Positions 16,675 through 25,850 of a DNA stretch of 64,000 bases are shown here, piece by piece. A program made the translations under genes and the position numbers. The notes beneath the pieces were generated by a model. It did not search any database and was not told the DNA's origin. It saw only the letters and a program-made list of their open reading frames with translations. The stretch spans positions 41,586 through 105,585 of the forward strand of contig JAJQDP010000001.1 in NCBI GenBank assembly GCA_021202155.1, written 5' to 3'. Every line of letters starts with the position of its first letter. Position 1 is the first letter of the stretch. This DNA comes from Oscillospiraceae bacterium (GTDB lineage: Bacteria > Bacillota > Clostridia > Oscillospirales > Ruminococcaceae).

Positions 16675-18327
16675 TTATTCAAAAATTTGCGACCGAATTC
16701 GATTTTTGTAGGTTATGTCCAATAATTCTACCATCAAAATGTAGGTTATTACAGCAAATATGACAGAAATCATAAGCGAAATTGCCCCGGAAAAATACGA
16801 CACTGCAAGCTTATAGATATAAGTAGAGGAAAAGCAGGAAACTGCGCCCAAAACCAATGGAATCGCGACTGAAAATATAAGCCTTGGCTTGGTGTCTGTC
16901 AGCCTGTAAAGTACGATAACAGAAGCCATGCACATCGCGAAATATGAAACCACCGTCGCCGTCGCCGCGCCCGAAAGACCGGACGAGCTTTTCGGTATGA
17001 ACACCATGTTGAGTAAAAGCTTGAGAATCGCTCCGCCCAGGTTTATCCTGAGAGGAATATCAGTCCTCCCAAGTGCCTGGAGCATCGAGCACGCCGAGCC
17101 CAAAACTGTCATAAAAGCCGTCGAGGTGGATAGAATCGCAAGTGGCATCCACGAAACCGAAACCTCCGCCATCCTTGACGGGAAAATGAGGCTTAAAATC
17201 TCCTCCGAGTAGAGGTAAAGTCCGATTCCCGCCGGAACAGAGATATAGAGTGACAGGCAGAGCACCCGCCGGATTTCTTTTGAAACGGCTTCTTTATTTC
17301 CTCTTGCATTGTTCTCAGAAACCGACGGAAACGCGCTCCTTCCGAAAACTGCGCAGAGTGACGGCGCAAGAGTAAAAATCGACATTGAAAGCCCGGTGAA
17401 TGAGCCATAGAGAAAGTTGGGAAGGTCTTTAAGGCTCACTCCGCTCTCAATTACCGCCGAATATTCCGTTATGTAGAGCTCCGGATCATTACGAAGACTA
17501 TTTCCTATGAGCATGACGATAGTCGACAAATCGATAGTGCCGAGGAGGCTCGATACAACCGACGCAAGCGAAATCGGTGCACAGAGCCTTATCAGCCGCT
17601 TGATTATCTCCACTTTCTCGGCTCTTTCAGGGTTCTCGCAGATGACGCCCTTGTCTCTTTTCAGCTTCCCGAATATCACAAGGCTCAGCATTCCAGCCAA
17701 ATCCGCCACCGCAGTTCCCAGGACTGCCGCACATGCAATGACCGGCAAAGCGACTTCCACAGCCTCCGCTTCCGATGAGCAGTACACTCCGAAAACGGCA
17801 TTTCCTGCTTCATAAAGCCCGACAGCATAGCTCTTCCCCGCCATCGACAGCCCGAGCCCGACGATAAGCTTGACAATAGCGTCCACAGTCTGCGACACCG
17901 ACGACGGCGTCATGTCGCCGAGTCCTTCATAATATCCCCGTAGAATCGCAGTAATAGTCCCCAAGAACACACAAGGGGAGATAGCCATAATTGAGAGCCT
18001 TGCCTCAGGAATTCCAATCAGCCTTTCGGCTATAAAATCCGAGAACAGCAGGGGAATCAGCGTCAGAACAAGCCCGATAGCTCCAAAGAACCAGACCGAA
18101 AGCCTTCTTATGAGTAGCATCCGCCTCTTGTTTCCGAAAGCCGAGCTTTCCGAAACCATCTGTGCAACAGCTATTGACAGGCTTCCGGCACATAAAGAAT
18201 ACAGCGGCATGAAGACGGCATATGCTCCCGAATAGTAGCCCATACCTGTGCCGCCAAGGAGATTTGTGAGCGGAATTTTTAAAAGAAGCCCTGCCGCCCT
18301 TGAAATAACGACAGAGATTAAAAGCAC
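16675..18327 (-). CDS. SpoVB/MurJ-like polysaccharide flippase (MATE-type, MOP superfamily)
   Basis: 550 residues with about 14 hydrophobic segments. IPLTNLLGGTGMGYYSGAYAVF and LRGYYEGLGDMTPSSVSQ are hallmarks of the SpoVB family, which flips lipid-linked glycans (peptidoglycan precursor or spore cortex related). The start is a GTG at 18327, but homologous-looking residues TARKKTALAGSI continue in frame for 12 codons further upstream to an ACG at 18363 with no standard start codon; a sequencing slip or a non-canonical start is possible. A terminator hairpin of the upstream gene ends right there. Confidence 0.88.
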   Translation of the reverse strand: MLLISVVISRAAGLLLKIPLTNLLGGTGMGYYSGAYAVFMPLYSLCAGSLSIAVAQMVSESSAFGNKRRMLLIRRLSVWFFGAIGLVLTLIPLLFSDFIAERLIGIPEARLSIMAISPCVFLGTITAILRGYYEGLGDMTPSSVSQTVDAIVKLIVGLGLSMAGKSYAVGLYEAGNAVFGVYCSSEAEAVEVALPVIACAAVLGTAVADLAGMLSLVIFGKLKRDKGVICENPERAEKVEIIKRLIRLCAPISLASVVSSLLGTIDLSTIVMLIGNSLRNDPELYITEYSAVIESGVSLKDLPNFLYGSFTGLSMSIFTLAPSLCAVFGRSAFPSVSENNARGNKEAVSKEIRRVLCLSLYISVPAGIGLYLYSEEILSLIFPSRMAEVSVSWMPLAILSTSTAFMTVLGSACSMLQALGRTDIPLRINLGGAILKLLLNMVFIPKSSSGLSGAATATVVSYFAMCMASVIVLYRLTDTKPRLIFSVAIPLVLGAVSCFSSTYIYKLAVSYFSGAISLMISVIFAVITYILMVELLDITYKNRIRSQIFE

Positions 18328-18363
18328 AATAGATCCCGCAAGTGCGGTTTTCTTTCTTGCCGT

Positions 18364-18418
18364 AAAATAACACCCTTTCCCGGATAATCTTTGTACAAGT
18401 TTATTTTGGAAAAGGGTG
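18364..18418 (-). terminator. Terminator after the YwaF-like gene
   Basis: Stem CACCCTTTTCC/GG(G)AAAGGGTG followed on the minus strand by TTATTTT. Its 3' arm and T-run abut the first codons of the flippase gene. Confidence 0.65.
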
Positions 18419-18427
18419 AGTTATTCT

Positions 18428-19198
18428 TTATTCCGCCTTTTTCGGCTTCCTGAGAAAAGGTATGTACAGAATTGTGATAACAGCCGCCGCCGCAACAACT
18501 ATCGCAAAGAAGTAGAGCCGCCACTGATTTATGTCGGTGAATGTCATCATCCAATCCTGGCTTCCGGTGACAAAGTAGTTTGTCGCGAAGTCGACGCTTA
18601 TAAGCTCTCCGTCGACATAGGTCGGGGAGGCACAGAGCGAATTGATATAGATAGAGGAGAACCCGAAAGCGAAGAATATCCCCATCGTTGTCGCGTACTG
18701 CCTCCGCCCAAGTTCTACTTGCTTCGACATCGGAATGTACACGCCAAGAGTCAGAAGCATAGTGTGATAGAGGAAGAACTGGTATCCAAGAGGGTGTGTA
18801 AATGCCTGGTCGGAGGTTATGCTGAAGGTGAATATTGTCGGAAGAGCTATAGCTCCGATAGCTCCCGCAAGGCAGGTCGGGTACATATACCCTAAAACCG
18901 TCTTCCTCAACTTTTCATTACTCGTGAGCCTTGCTACGAATATAAAGATGATTTGTATCGAGCAGAGATTGAACGGCAACTGATTCAACTCAAGATACGG
19001 CGTCATCATCGAGCCGTCGCTTGAAGGTACGAGCTTCATCATGCTTAAGACTTTAGTAACCTCCGACAGGACGCACATGACACAGCAGACTGTGAGGACG
19101 TTTTTGAGCGGCGGTTGGTATTTCTTAAGAAACGCCAAAGCAATTATGAAGAGTACACAGCATATTCCTATCCGTATAAAGTGATTGAGTGAGAACAT
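18428..19198 (-). CDS. YwaF/TIGR02206-family integral membrane protein
   Basis: 256 residues from the ATG at 19198 (AAAGGA upstream). Seven hydrophobic segments; LNQLPFNLCSIQIIFIF, TCLAGAIGAIALPTIF and FFLYHTMLLTLGVYI match the YwaF/TMEM164-like pattern, with a conserved Cys in the third helix and a YHT motif. Function in bacteria is not established. It sits between the topoisomerase pair and the flippase, on the same strand, but has its own terminator. Confidence 0.75.
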   Translation of the reverse strand: MFSLNHFIRIGICCVLFIIALAFLKKYQPPLKNVLTVCCVMCVLSEVTKVLSMMKLVPSSDGSMMTPYLELNQLPFNLCSIQIIFIFVARLTSNEKLRKTVLGYMYPTCLAGAIGAIALPTIFTFSITSDQAFTHPLGYQFFLYHTMLLTLGVYIPMSKQVELGRRQYATTMGIFFAFGFSSIYINSLCASPTYVDGELISVDFATNYFVTGSQDWMMTFTDINQWRLYFFAIVVAAAAVITILYIPFLRKPKKAE

Positions 19199-19228
19199 TT
19201 GCGGGGAATTCCTTTCATTGGGTACGCC

Positions 19229-19263
19229 GAAGTCTCCCAAGCGGCTTTTATTCGCCCGGGAGA
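19229..19263 (-). other. Inverted repeat after the topoisomerase A gene
   Basis: GTCTCCC (19229-19235) and GGGAGAC (19257-19263) can pair on the minus strand, but no T-run follows, so it is a weak terminator candidate only. Confidence 0.4.
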
Positions 19264-19272
19264 CCGATTGTC

Positions 19273-21519
19273 TTAAAGTGTGTATTGGTTCGGGTCTTCA
19301 AGATCCTTTGCGAATGGTCCTGCCGCCGGCAGTGTCTTTGTGCGATATTTCGAGAGCTCCTTTGCCTTCTCTTCAGTGACAATGACAGCCGAATCGACAG
19401 TACTGCCCTTAGCCTTGAGAGCCATAGCCTGAACGCCGATGGTGTTCTTTGTCGCCTTCGGGAGAATCATTCCGGTGTTGAAGAGAATCGCCCTGCCGTT
19501 CGAGGAGCGTAGCATGACATCAGCACCCTCTCCGACATCGAGCATTTCGACAAGCTCTTCCTTGTCCGAGTAGGCATTCTGTAGCATCTTTCTGTTGGTC
19601 TTTGTCTGGTAAGATTCAAGCGGCACTTTCGCTACTTTTCCGTTCTTGTAGACGAACAGTAAGCATCCCGAGTAGTTCTGCGTTACCGCCATCCTGACGA
19701 CAGTCTCACCCTCCGAGAACTTGAGCGTGACGGGAATGTAGTCGCCGAGCAAGCTTGCCTTTGAATCGCTGAACTGCGCAACTTTTGTCTTATACACATT
19801 GTGCATATTCGTGAAGAAGAGTAGCTCCGCCGAATTGGTGGTGTCGAACTCCTGCATCATGACGTCGTTTTCCTTGACCTTCTGCTCGCCGGACATCCTG
19901 AGTGACTGCGGGGTGATCTTCTTGAAGTAGCCTTCACGTGTCAGGAACACTCTGCAGGGATAGTCCGCGACCGTCTTCTCTTCCTTCGGGAGCGGCTCAT
20001 CGGAAACATAGATAATCTCAGTTCTTCTTGGCTGACCGTATTTCTCGGCAACCTTCTTCAGCTCGTCGATGATGATGAGCTTGACCTTTCTCTCGGAGCC
20101 AAGGATTCCCTTGAGCTCTTCAATTTCAGCCTTCAACTGCTCAACGTCAGCAAGTCTGTTCAGGATAAACTCACGGTTTAAGTGCCTCAGCTTAATCTCC
20201 GCAACATACTCCGCCTGAATTTCATCAATAGAGAAGCCAATCATAAGGTTCGGGACGACCTCCGACTCCTCCTCGGTCTCCCTTACAATCTTTATAGCCT
20301 TGTCGATGTCAAGGAGTATCTTCTCAAGACCTTCCAGGAGATGAAGTCTGTCCAACTTCTTCTTGAGGTCAAAATTAGTCCTTCTCTTGACGCACTCGAC
20401 GCGGAACTTTATCCACTCTCTTATAATGTCGTTGACGCCCAAGACCTTCGGGTAGCCATTGACCAGAATATTGAAGTTCGCCGAGTAGTTGTCCTGAAGC
20501 GGAGTCTTCTGATATAGCTTCTTCATGAGAAGGTCGGGGTCTGTTCCGCGCTTGACATCAATCGCAATCTTCAAGCCGTCAAGGTCGGTCTCGTCCCTGA
20601 TGTAGGCTATCTCCTTCATGCCGTTCTTGGCAAGATCAATTACTTTTTCGATGATAGCCTCAACCGTCGTGGTCGGCGGAATCTCGGTAATCTCGATGCA
20701 GCCGGCTTCTTTGTCAAAAGTGTATTTCGCCCTTACTTTGACTGACCCTCTGCCGGTGTCGAAAATCTGCCGAAGCTTCTCCGGCTCGTTAATCATATAT
20801 CCACCGCCGGGGAAGTCGGGACCCTTCATCACTTCAAGGGCATCAAAATCGGGGTCGCGGATAATATTAATTGTCGCCTCGCAGAGTTCTCTTAAATTGA
20901 ACGGGCAGACAGAGCTCGCCATCGAAACTCCGATGCCGACGTTGGAATTTACGAGTATAGAAGGGAAGGTAACCGGAAGAAGCTCCGGCTCAAGCATTGT
21001 GTTGTCGTAATTCGGGACGAAGTTGACGGTGTCCCTGTCTATATCCCCGAAAAGCTCGTTGCAGATGGGTTCAAGCTTCGCCTCGGTATATCTCGGAGCC
21101 GCAAAAGCCATGTCGCTCGAATACGCCTTGCCGAAGTTACCCTTTGAGTCTATATACGGGTGCAGAAGTGCCTCGTTTCCGCGGGCTAATCTGACCATCG
21201 TCTCATAGATAGCCTGGTCGCCGTGAGGGTTTAATTTCATCGTCTGACCGACGATATTAGCCGACTTGGTCCTCGGACCTGTCAGAAGCCCCATCTTGTA
21301 CATGGTGTATAGAAGCTTTCTGTGGGAGGGCTTGAAGCCGTCAATTTCGGGGAATGCTCTTGAAACGATGACGCTCATCGCATAGGGCATGTAGTTCTTT
21401 TCAAGCGTGACTGTTATCGGCTCATCGACAACCGTTCCCGCGCCGCCGATGTAGGCATCACGCTGTCTTTCTGTCAGCTTGACCGGTTTGTCCTCCGCCG
21501 GCTTTTTCTTTCTTGGCAT
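19273..21519 (-). CDS. Type IIA DNA topoisomerase subunit A (ParC/GyrA-like, divergent)
   Basis: 748 residues. The breakage-reunion domain holds FPEIDGFKPSHRKLLYTMYKMG and the active Tyr in AAPRYTEAKLEPI. In the quinolone region the helix reads NPHGDQAIYETMV: the usual Ser is Gln and the usual second His-Pro is Asn-Pro. A coiled-coil neck (about 400-480) leads to a degenerate beta-pinwheel without a GyrA box (QRRGGKG), arguing for a topoisomerase IV-like rather than gyrase role. Paired 14 bases after subunit B. Probably a second enzyme beside a canonical gyrase elsewhere. Confidence 0.9.
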   Translation of the reverse strand: MPRKKKPAEDKPVKLTERQRDAYIGGAGTVVDEPITVTLEKNYMPYAMSVIVSRAFPEIDGFKPSHRKLLYTMYKMGLLTGPRTKSANIVGQTMKLNPHGDQAIYETMVRLARGNEALLHPYIDSKGNFGKAYSSDMAFAAPRYTEAKLEPICNELFGDIDRDTVNFVPNYDNTMLEPELLPVTFPSILVNSNVGIGVSMASSVCPFNLRELCEATINIIRDPDFDALEVMKGPDFPGGGYMINEPEKLRQIFDTGRGSVKVRAKYTFDKEAGCIEITEIPPTTTVEAIIEKVIDLAKNGMKEIAYIRDETDLDGLKIAIDVKRGTDPDLLMKKLYQKTPLQDNYSANFNILVNGYPKVLGVNDIIREWIKFRVECVKRRTNFDLKKKLDRLHLLEGLEKILLDIDKAIKIVRETEEESEVVPNLMIGFSIDEIQAEYVAEIKLRHLNREFILNRLADVEQLKAEIEELKGILGSERKVKLIIIDELKKVAEKYGQPRRTEIIYVSDEPLPKEEKTVADYPCRVFLTREGYFKKITPQSLRMSGEQKVKENDVMMQEFDTTNSAELLFFTNMHNVYKTKVAQFSDSKASLLGDYIPVTLKFSEGETVVRMAVTQNYSGCLLFVYKNGKVAKVPLESYQTKTNRKMLQNAYSDKEELVEMLDVGEGADVMLRSSNGRAILFNTGMILPKATKNTIGVQAMALKAKGSTVDSAVIVTEEKAKELSKYRTKTLPAAGPFAKDLEDPNQYTL

Positions 21520-21533
21520 TTTCTCTCACCCCT

Positions 21534-23513
21534 TTAGCTTATATCAGCCATTTCTAAGTAATCGTGTCCGTTGTTGTTTATGAACTCTTTTCTTGCCGGC
21601 AGGTTGTCGCCGAGGAGCATGTCGAACATGAACTTTGTATGCTCTGCTTCATCGGGCGAGACCTGAATCAGACGCCTTGTCTCCGGGTTCATGGTGGTCA
21701 AAGACATCATGTCCGGCTCGTTTTCACCGAGTCCTTTTGAACGCTGGATGGTGAACTTCTTGTCACCAATCATGTTCATGATTTCGGCGCGTTCACTCTC
21801 GTCATAGGCAAAATAGGTTCTGTCTTTGGTGTTAATCTCATAGAGCGGCGACTCCGCGATGAAAACGTAGCCCTTCTCAATAAGGGTAGGGCAGAGAGTG
21901 TAAATCATCGTGAGGACGAGTGTGCGAATCTGGAAGCCGTCGTAGTCAGCATCGGTACAGATTATGACCTTGTTCCATCTGAGATTATTTATATTGAAGG
22001 AAGACAAATCCTTGTTCTTGGCACTCTTTATCTCAACGCCACAGCCAAGTACCTTCATGAGGTCGGTGATAATCTCGCTCTCAAAAATCTTGTTGTAGCT
22101 GGCTTTTAAGCAGTTCAAGATCTTTCCTCTGATAGGGATAACAGCCTGGAACTCCGCGTTTCTTGCAAGCTTTACCGAGCCCAATGCCGAATCTCCCTCA
22201 ACGATGTAGAGCTCGCGGCGGGAAATATCCTTGGTTCTGCAGTCGACGAACTTCTTGACCATGTTCGCCATGTCAAGCTTTTCGGCGTAGAGCTTTTTCG
22301 TATTGATTCTCGTCTTCTCTGCGCTCTCGCGGGAGCGTTTGTTGATGAGAACCTGGTCGCAAATTTTCTGCGCGTCGTCCGGCTTTTCGATAAAGTAGAC
22401 CTCAAGCTGGTGCTTTAAGAATGCAACAGCCGCATCATAGATAAATCTGTTGTTTATGGCCTTCTTGGTCTGGTTCTCGTATGAAGTCTGCGTCGAGAAT
22501 GAACTCGAAACCATAACCAAACAGTCCTCAATGTCGGTGAACTGAATCTTCGCCTCGTTTTTGAGGTACTTGTTATTCGCCTTGAGGTAGTTGTCGATAT
22601 AGGAGGTGAAAGCCTGCCTTACAGCTTTCTCGGTCGAGCCGCCATATTCAAGGAAGCTTGAGTTGTGGAAGTACTCCGCCTGCTTTATGGTTTTTGAGAA
22701 CACAAAGGCAAAGTTATACTTGACCTTATATTCGTTCATGTCCTCTCTGTCTCTGCCTTTTCGCTCGGCAGACCAGAGCTGAGGAGTGGTCAATGCCTCG
22801 TCCCCGACAATCTCGGTGACGTAGTCAAGGATTCCGTTCTCGTAGAGATATTCTTCCTGGGAGAATCCGCCCTCCTCGTCCTGATACCTGAGGACAAAGG
22901 TGATTCCGGGGTTGACAATCGACTGCTTCTTCAGAACATCAGCAAAGTACTCTTTCTCAATGGCGATGTCGGTGAAAACGTCCAAATCCGGCTTCCATCT
23001 TGTCTTGGTGCCTGTTTTTCTGGTGGAGACCTTTTCCTTTTTCAAGCCTCCGACGTTCTCCCCCTTTTCAAAGTGGAGATTGTACTTGTAACCGTCTCTT
23101 AAGACCTCGACATCCATATATTCGGAGGAATACTGTGTGGCACATGCTCCCAAGCCGTTCAAGCCAAGGGAGTACTCATAGTTTTCGCCGGAGACGTTGT
23201 CATATTTTCCGCCGGCGTAGAGCTCGCAATAGACAAGCTCCCAGTTGTAGCGGTTCTCGTTCTTATTGAAGTCGACAGGACAGCCTCTGCCCATGTCCTC
23301 AACCTCGATAGAGAAGTCGTTGTACCTGGTGACGGTAATCCTTGAGCCATAGCCCTCTCTTGCTTCGTCTATAGAGTTTGAAATTATCTCAAAAGCAGAG
23401 TGCTTGCACCCCTCCAGCCCGTCCGAGCCAAAGATAACAGCAGGTCTCTTCCTTACTCTGTCCGCTCCCTTCAAGGAGCGAATCGCTTCATTTCCGTAAT
23501 CCTTCTTAGGCAT
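21534..23513 (-). CDS. Type IIA DNA topoisomerase subunit B (ParE/GyrB-like, divergent)
   Basis: 659 residues. GHKL ATPase: EIISNSIDEAREGYG, VEDMGRGCPVD, and the lid GLNGLGACATQYSS, which differs from the usual GLHGVGASVVNAL. Toprim: LYIVEGDSALGSVKLARN and TDADYDGFQIRTLVL keep the catalytic Glu and DxD. Together with the downstream A subunit it should form an A2B2 enzyme that decatenates or relaxes DNA with ATP. Starts at ATG with GGAGGG upstream; promoter at 23579-23607. Confidence 0.9.
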   Translation of the reverse strand: MPKKDYGNEAIRSLKGADRVRKRPAVIFGSDGLEGCKHSAFEIISNSIDEAREGYGSRITVTRYNDFSIEVEDMGRGCPVDFNKNENRYNWELVYCELYAGGKYDNVSGENYEYSLGLNGLGACATQYSSEYMDVEVLRDGYKYNLHFEKGENVGGLKKEKVSTRKTGTKTRWKPDLDVFTDIAIEKEYFADVLKKQSIVNPGITFVLRYQDEEGGFSQEEYLYENGILDYVTEIVGDEALTTPQLWSAERKGRDREDMNEYKVKYNFAFVFSKTIKQAEYFHNSSFLEYGGSTEKAVRQAFTSYIDNYLKANNKYLKNEAKIQFTDIEDCLVMVSSSFSTQTSYENQTKKAINNRFIYDAAVAFLKHQLEVYFIEKPDDAQKICDQVLINKRSRESAEKTRINTKKLYAEKLDMANMVKKFVDCRTKDISRRELYIVEGDSALGSVKLARNAEFQAVIPIRGKILNCLKASYNKIFESEIITDLMKVLGCGVEIKSAKNKDLSSFNINNLRWNKVIICTDADYDGFQIRTLVLTMIYTLCPTLIEKGYVFIAESPLYEINTKDRTYFAYDESERAEIMNMIGDKKFTIQRSKGLGENEPDMMSLTTMNPETRRLIQVSPDEAEHTKFMFDMLLGDNLPARKEFINNNGHDYLEMADIS

Positions 23514-23578
23514 TATATCCCTCCATACCGCAGTCTAATTGTAGCGGTAAATTCGCATATTGAGCACTATATATTGAC

Positions 23579-23607
23579 ATTATAGCACAACCAAATTCAA
23601 AGTGCAA
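23579..23607 (-). promoter_or_regulatory. Promoter of the topoisomerase operon
   Basis: Minus-strand TTGCAC (23602-23607), 17-base spacer, TATAAT (23579-23584), about 65 bases before the start codon. Confidence 0.75.
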
Positions 23608-23631
23608 TAGTTAGTTGAACGCAAAAAAAGC

Positions 23632-23847
23632 CTCCCTGCGGAAACCCCTCTGTCACGCTTCGCGTGACATCTCCCCTTTCAGGGGAGACTATTTGTGCCT
23701 CGTACAAGCTTTTGAGAGAATCAAAAAAGCCTCCCTCTGAAATGAAGTTCACAAGTGAACTTCCGGAGGGAGACTGCCGCCAAAGGCGATGGTGGAGGGG
23801 TGCAAGTTCGGCTTCGCCGAACTTGCCGACTTCGCAAAGCGGCGACA
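23632..23847. repeat. Mosaic palindromic intergenic repeat (copy A)
   Basis: The 405-base gap 23514-23918 is mostly this element. An outer pair ACCCCTC (23644)/GAGGGGT (23795) frames perfect hairpins TGTCACGC-TTC-GCGTGACA, TCTCCCC-TTTCA-GGGGAGA and GAAGTTCAC-AA-GTGAACTTC; GCAAGTTCGGC-TTC-GCCGAACTTGC follows. Shorter relatives occur at 27759 and 29117. Non-coding; possibly a mobile miniature element or transcription-end structure. Confidence 0.75.
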
Positions 23848-23848
23848 A

Positions 23849-23915
23849 GTAGGGGCGGATATTATCCGCCCGTGTGTCATAGGCTACTTTTCGGGCGGAT
23901 AATATCCGCCCCTAC
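23849..23915. repeat. 23-bp perfect inverted repeat, each arm itself palindromic
   Basis: Arms 23849-23871 and 23893-23915 are exact reverse complements around a 21-base spacer; inside each, GGCGGA/TCCGCC pair around TATTA or TAATA. It abuts copy A of the mosaic repeat and the end of the 23919-25850 gene. Looks like a dispersed repeat unit with two units head to head. Confidence 0.85.
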
Positions 23916-23918
23916 ACG

Positions 23919-25850
23919 TTATCCACTAACCACTATCTTCGTCAACACTCCATATTCCACCGTCAGCGTCACCGTTCCAAATTCGCTTGTAACAGTGATA
24001 ACGCAATCATTAGCCAGGTTCTGTGCCGTCACATCTGTCGATGATGTCGAAAGCTTTTCCTTGACGGTGTCAAGCGAGTCGCCGACCGAGATGCCTCTGA
24101 ACTGGATGTCAAGGGGACAGCCAGAGCTGGTAATCTCAATCTCGGTGACACCGCCTGTGAACGGGGTCTCGGAGGAGAAGGTCAGGTGACCACCGACGAA
24201 CATCGCGATTGCAATTCCGTCTCCAACTGCTTCTCCGGTCATTGAATTCGCATAGAGTTCTCCCAATCTCTCAGCAGACGCGCTGTCGTTCATGGAGATT
24301 GACTCTCCGGCGGCTGTGAGGTCAAAGTAGCTGGTTGAAGAGCCTGCGCCTATCGATAGAGTCGACTTCGCCGCGTTACTCGTATCATCTGCGACTGAAT
24401 CAGAGGATTCGGTCGTGGAGAAGATACCGTATGAAGCAAGTCCCATACTGTACTGAGAAATCTTCTCAAGGTCGGCTAAGGTGTAGTTCTCGCCGCTGAC
24501 CTTTCGCCTGATATATCTCGTCAGCTCTCTTGCGGAAGCCTTGTGGACGTAGATTGCAGGGTTGTTCGAGGTGGTGGTGTAGTATTCTCTCTCGTCGTCA
24601 AGGATTCCCATATCGGTACTGCCCGGGTTCACGTTCTCGTAAACTCTGTGGTAGGCAATGTCGACCCCGTTGAGAGTGTAAGCATCGTAGATGAGCTCAT
24701 CGACAACAGTTATGCAACCGTTTTCGCCAAGGATGAGCGATACGATAAGGTCGTCTCCAACCTCATAGGTCGGCATACCCTTGACCTGGTAGTCGTCAGT
24801 TCCCTTAATCCACACGTAGATGTCGATGTCACAGGAAACTGCGTTCAGGTAATCGTAGCTGATATTCGCACTGTAAAGAGTGTAGCCGCCCGATGAAGGA
24901 GAGGGAACACCGCTTGCGTCGGGTGTACCGGTAATCGTAATCCATACGAGGCTCACTCCGATGGTCTCCGACTCGTCGCCGAGCTGGTTGTAGAGAACGT
25001 CATAGAAGTTCGATGCCGTTCCGTAATCGGTTGTGATGTCGGGAAGAGCAGAGCTTGACACCGCACTGTCCTCGACCGCCTCATCATATTCATATTCGGA
25101 ATCCTCGAGGTTGTCACCGATTTCGTAATTTGAATCATCTATGCTCGATTCAACCGGAACATCGTCGTCATCACTGCCATAGGTGACGTAGCCAACATCT
25201 GCCGCAAGTGCTGAGAATGAGCTGTAAACGTCAGCCGAGTTGGAGGCATTCGTGTTGCTTCCGCCAAGGACGTAGTCCTCGGTGTTGTAGTCGCCGTCGT
25301 AGTCGTCAGGAGTGTACTGACTTGCGGCGCTTGTTGTAGGAGTAGCAGTGAGTATTGCTTCCTCCGCTTCATCGTCATCTTCGACCTCATAGTCGGAATC
25401 GGAAAGATCCACATCTTCAACCGATAAGTCTTCCGTCTCTTCCTCATATTCGGCGGCGGAATCCTCCACGACGTCAACATCCTCTGTGTCATCTTCCCAG
25501 GTGATTTCGTCGTCTGCGATTTCTAACGACTCCTCGCTGACACCGTAATCGGATGCGGAATCACTGCTTCTTGAAACTGTCGAGAATACGCTCGACATGA
25601 TTGACGCCCCGCCGACAATCGAAACAGCGGCAACGATGCAGGCGGCAATCGCGACATACCTGTAGACCTTCATCTGCTTATAAATCTTTCCTGACTTTGT
25701 TTCAGTAATCTCGGGAGCACTGACTTCCTCAGTCTCAACCGCCTTGTCAAGCCCTGCCTCGGCAATGCACTGCTCCTTGAGCTTCGCCTTGAAATCATCG
25801 CTGAGAGTAAGGCGGCTCAGTTCGTTTTTATAGTCTTCAGATAATTTCAT
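23919..25850 (-). CDS. Membrane-anchored partner (probable anti-sigma factor) of the ECF sigma factor
   Basis: 643 residues from the ATG at 25850, which has AAAGGAG about 11 bases upstream; a TTG nine bases earlier is too close to that site. Residues 1-65 are a charged cytosolic segment, then one membrane helix (VAIAACIVAAVSIVGGASI). The outer 550 residues start with about 170 very acidic Asp/Glu/Ser/Tyr-rich residues and end in a structured, Ser/Thr-rich domain. No named family recognised beyond the arrangement: overlap with the sigma gene is typical of anti-sigma factors. Signal and release mechanism unknown. Confidence 0.65.
   Translation of the reverse strand: MKLSEDYKNELSRLTLSDDFKAKLKEQCIAEAGLDKAVETEEVSAPEITETKSGKIYKQMKVYRYVAIAACIVAAVSIVGGASIMSSVFSTVSRSSDSASDYGVSEESLEIADDEITWEDDTEDVDVVEDSAAEYEEETEDLSVEDVDLSDSDYEVEDDDEAEEAILTATPTTSAASQYTPDDYDGDYNTEDYVLGGSNTNASNSADVYSSFSALAADVGYVTYGSDDDDVPVESSIDDSNYEIGDNLEDSEYEYDEAVEDSAVSSSALPDITTDYGTASNFYDVLYNQLGDESETIGVSLVWITITGTPDASGVPSPSSGGYTLYSANISYDYLNAVSCDIDIYVWIKGTDDYQVKGMPTYEVGDDLIVSLILGENGCITVVDELIYDAYTLNGVDIAYHRVYENVNPGSTDMGILDDEREYYTTTSNNPAIYVHKASARELTRYIRRKVSGENYTLADLEKISQYSMGLASYGIFSTTESSDSVADDTSNAAKSTLSIGAGSSTSYFDLTAAGESISMNDSASAERLGELYANSMTGEAVGDGIAIAMFVGGHLTFSSETPFTGGVTEIEITSSGCPLDIQFRGISVGDSLDTVKEKLSTSSTDVTAQNLANDCVITVTSEFGTVTLTVEYGVLTKIVVSG

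Noticed and set aside
18005..18373. 122-codon minus-strand frame overlapping the flippase N-terminus
   Set aside because: Only its first ten codons matter, as a possible slipped start of the flippase; the rest is out of frame with the conserved membrane protein.
23632..23915. CRISPR array
   Set aside because: The repeats are palindromic and heterogeneous, without constant repeat-spacer periodicity, and there are no cas genes.
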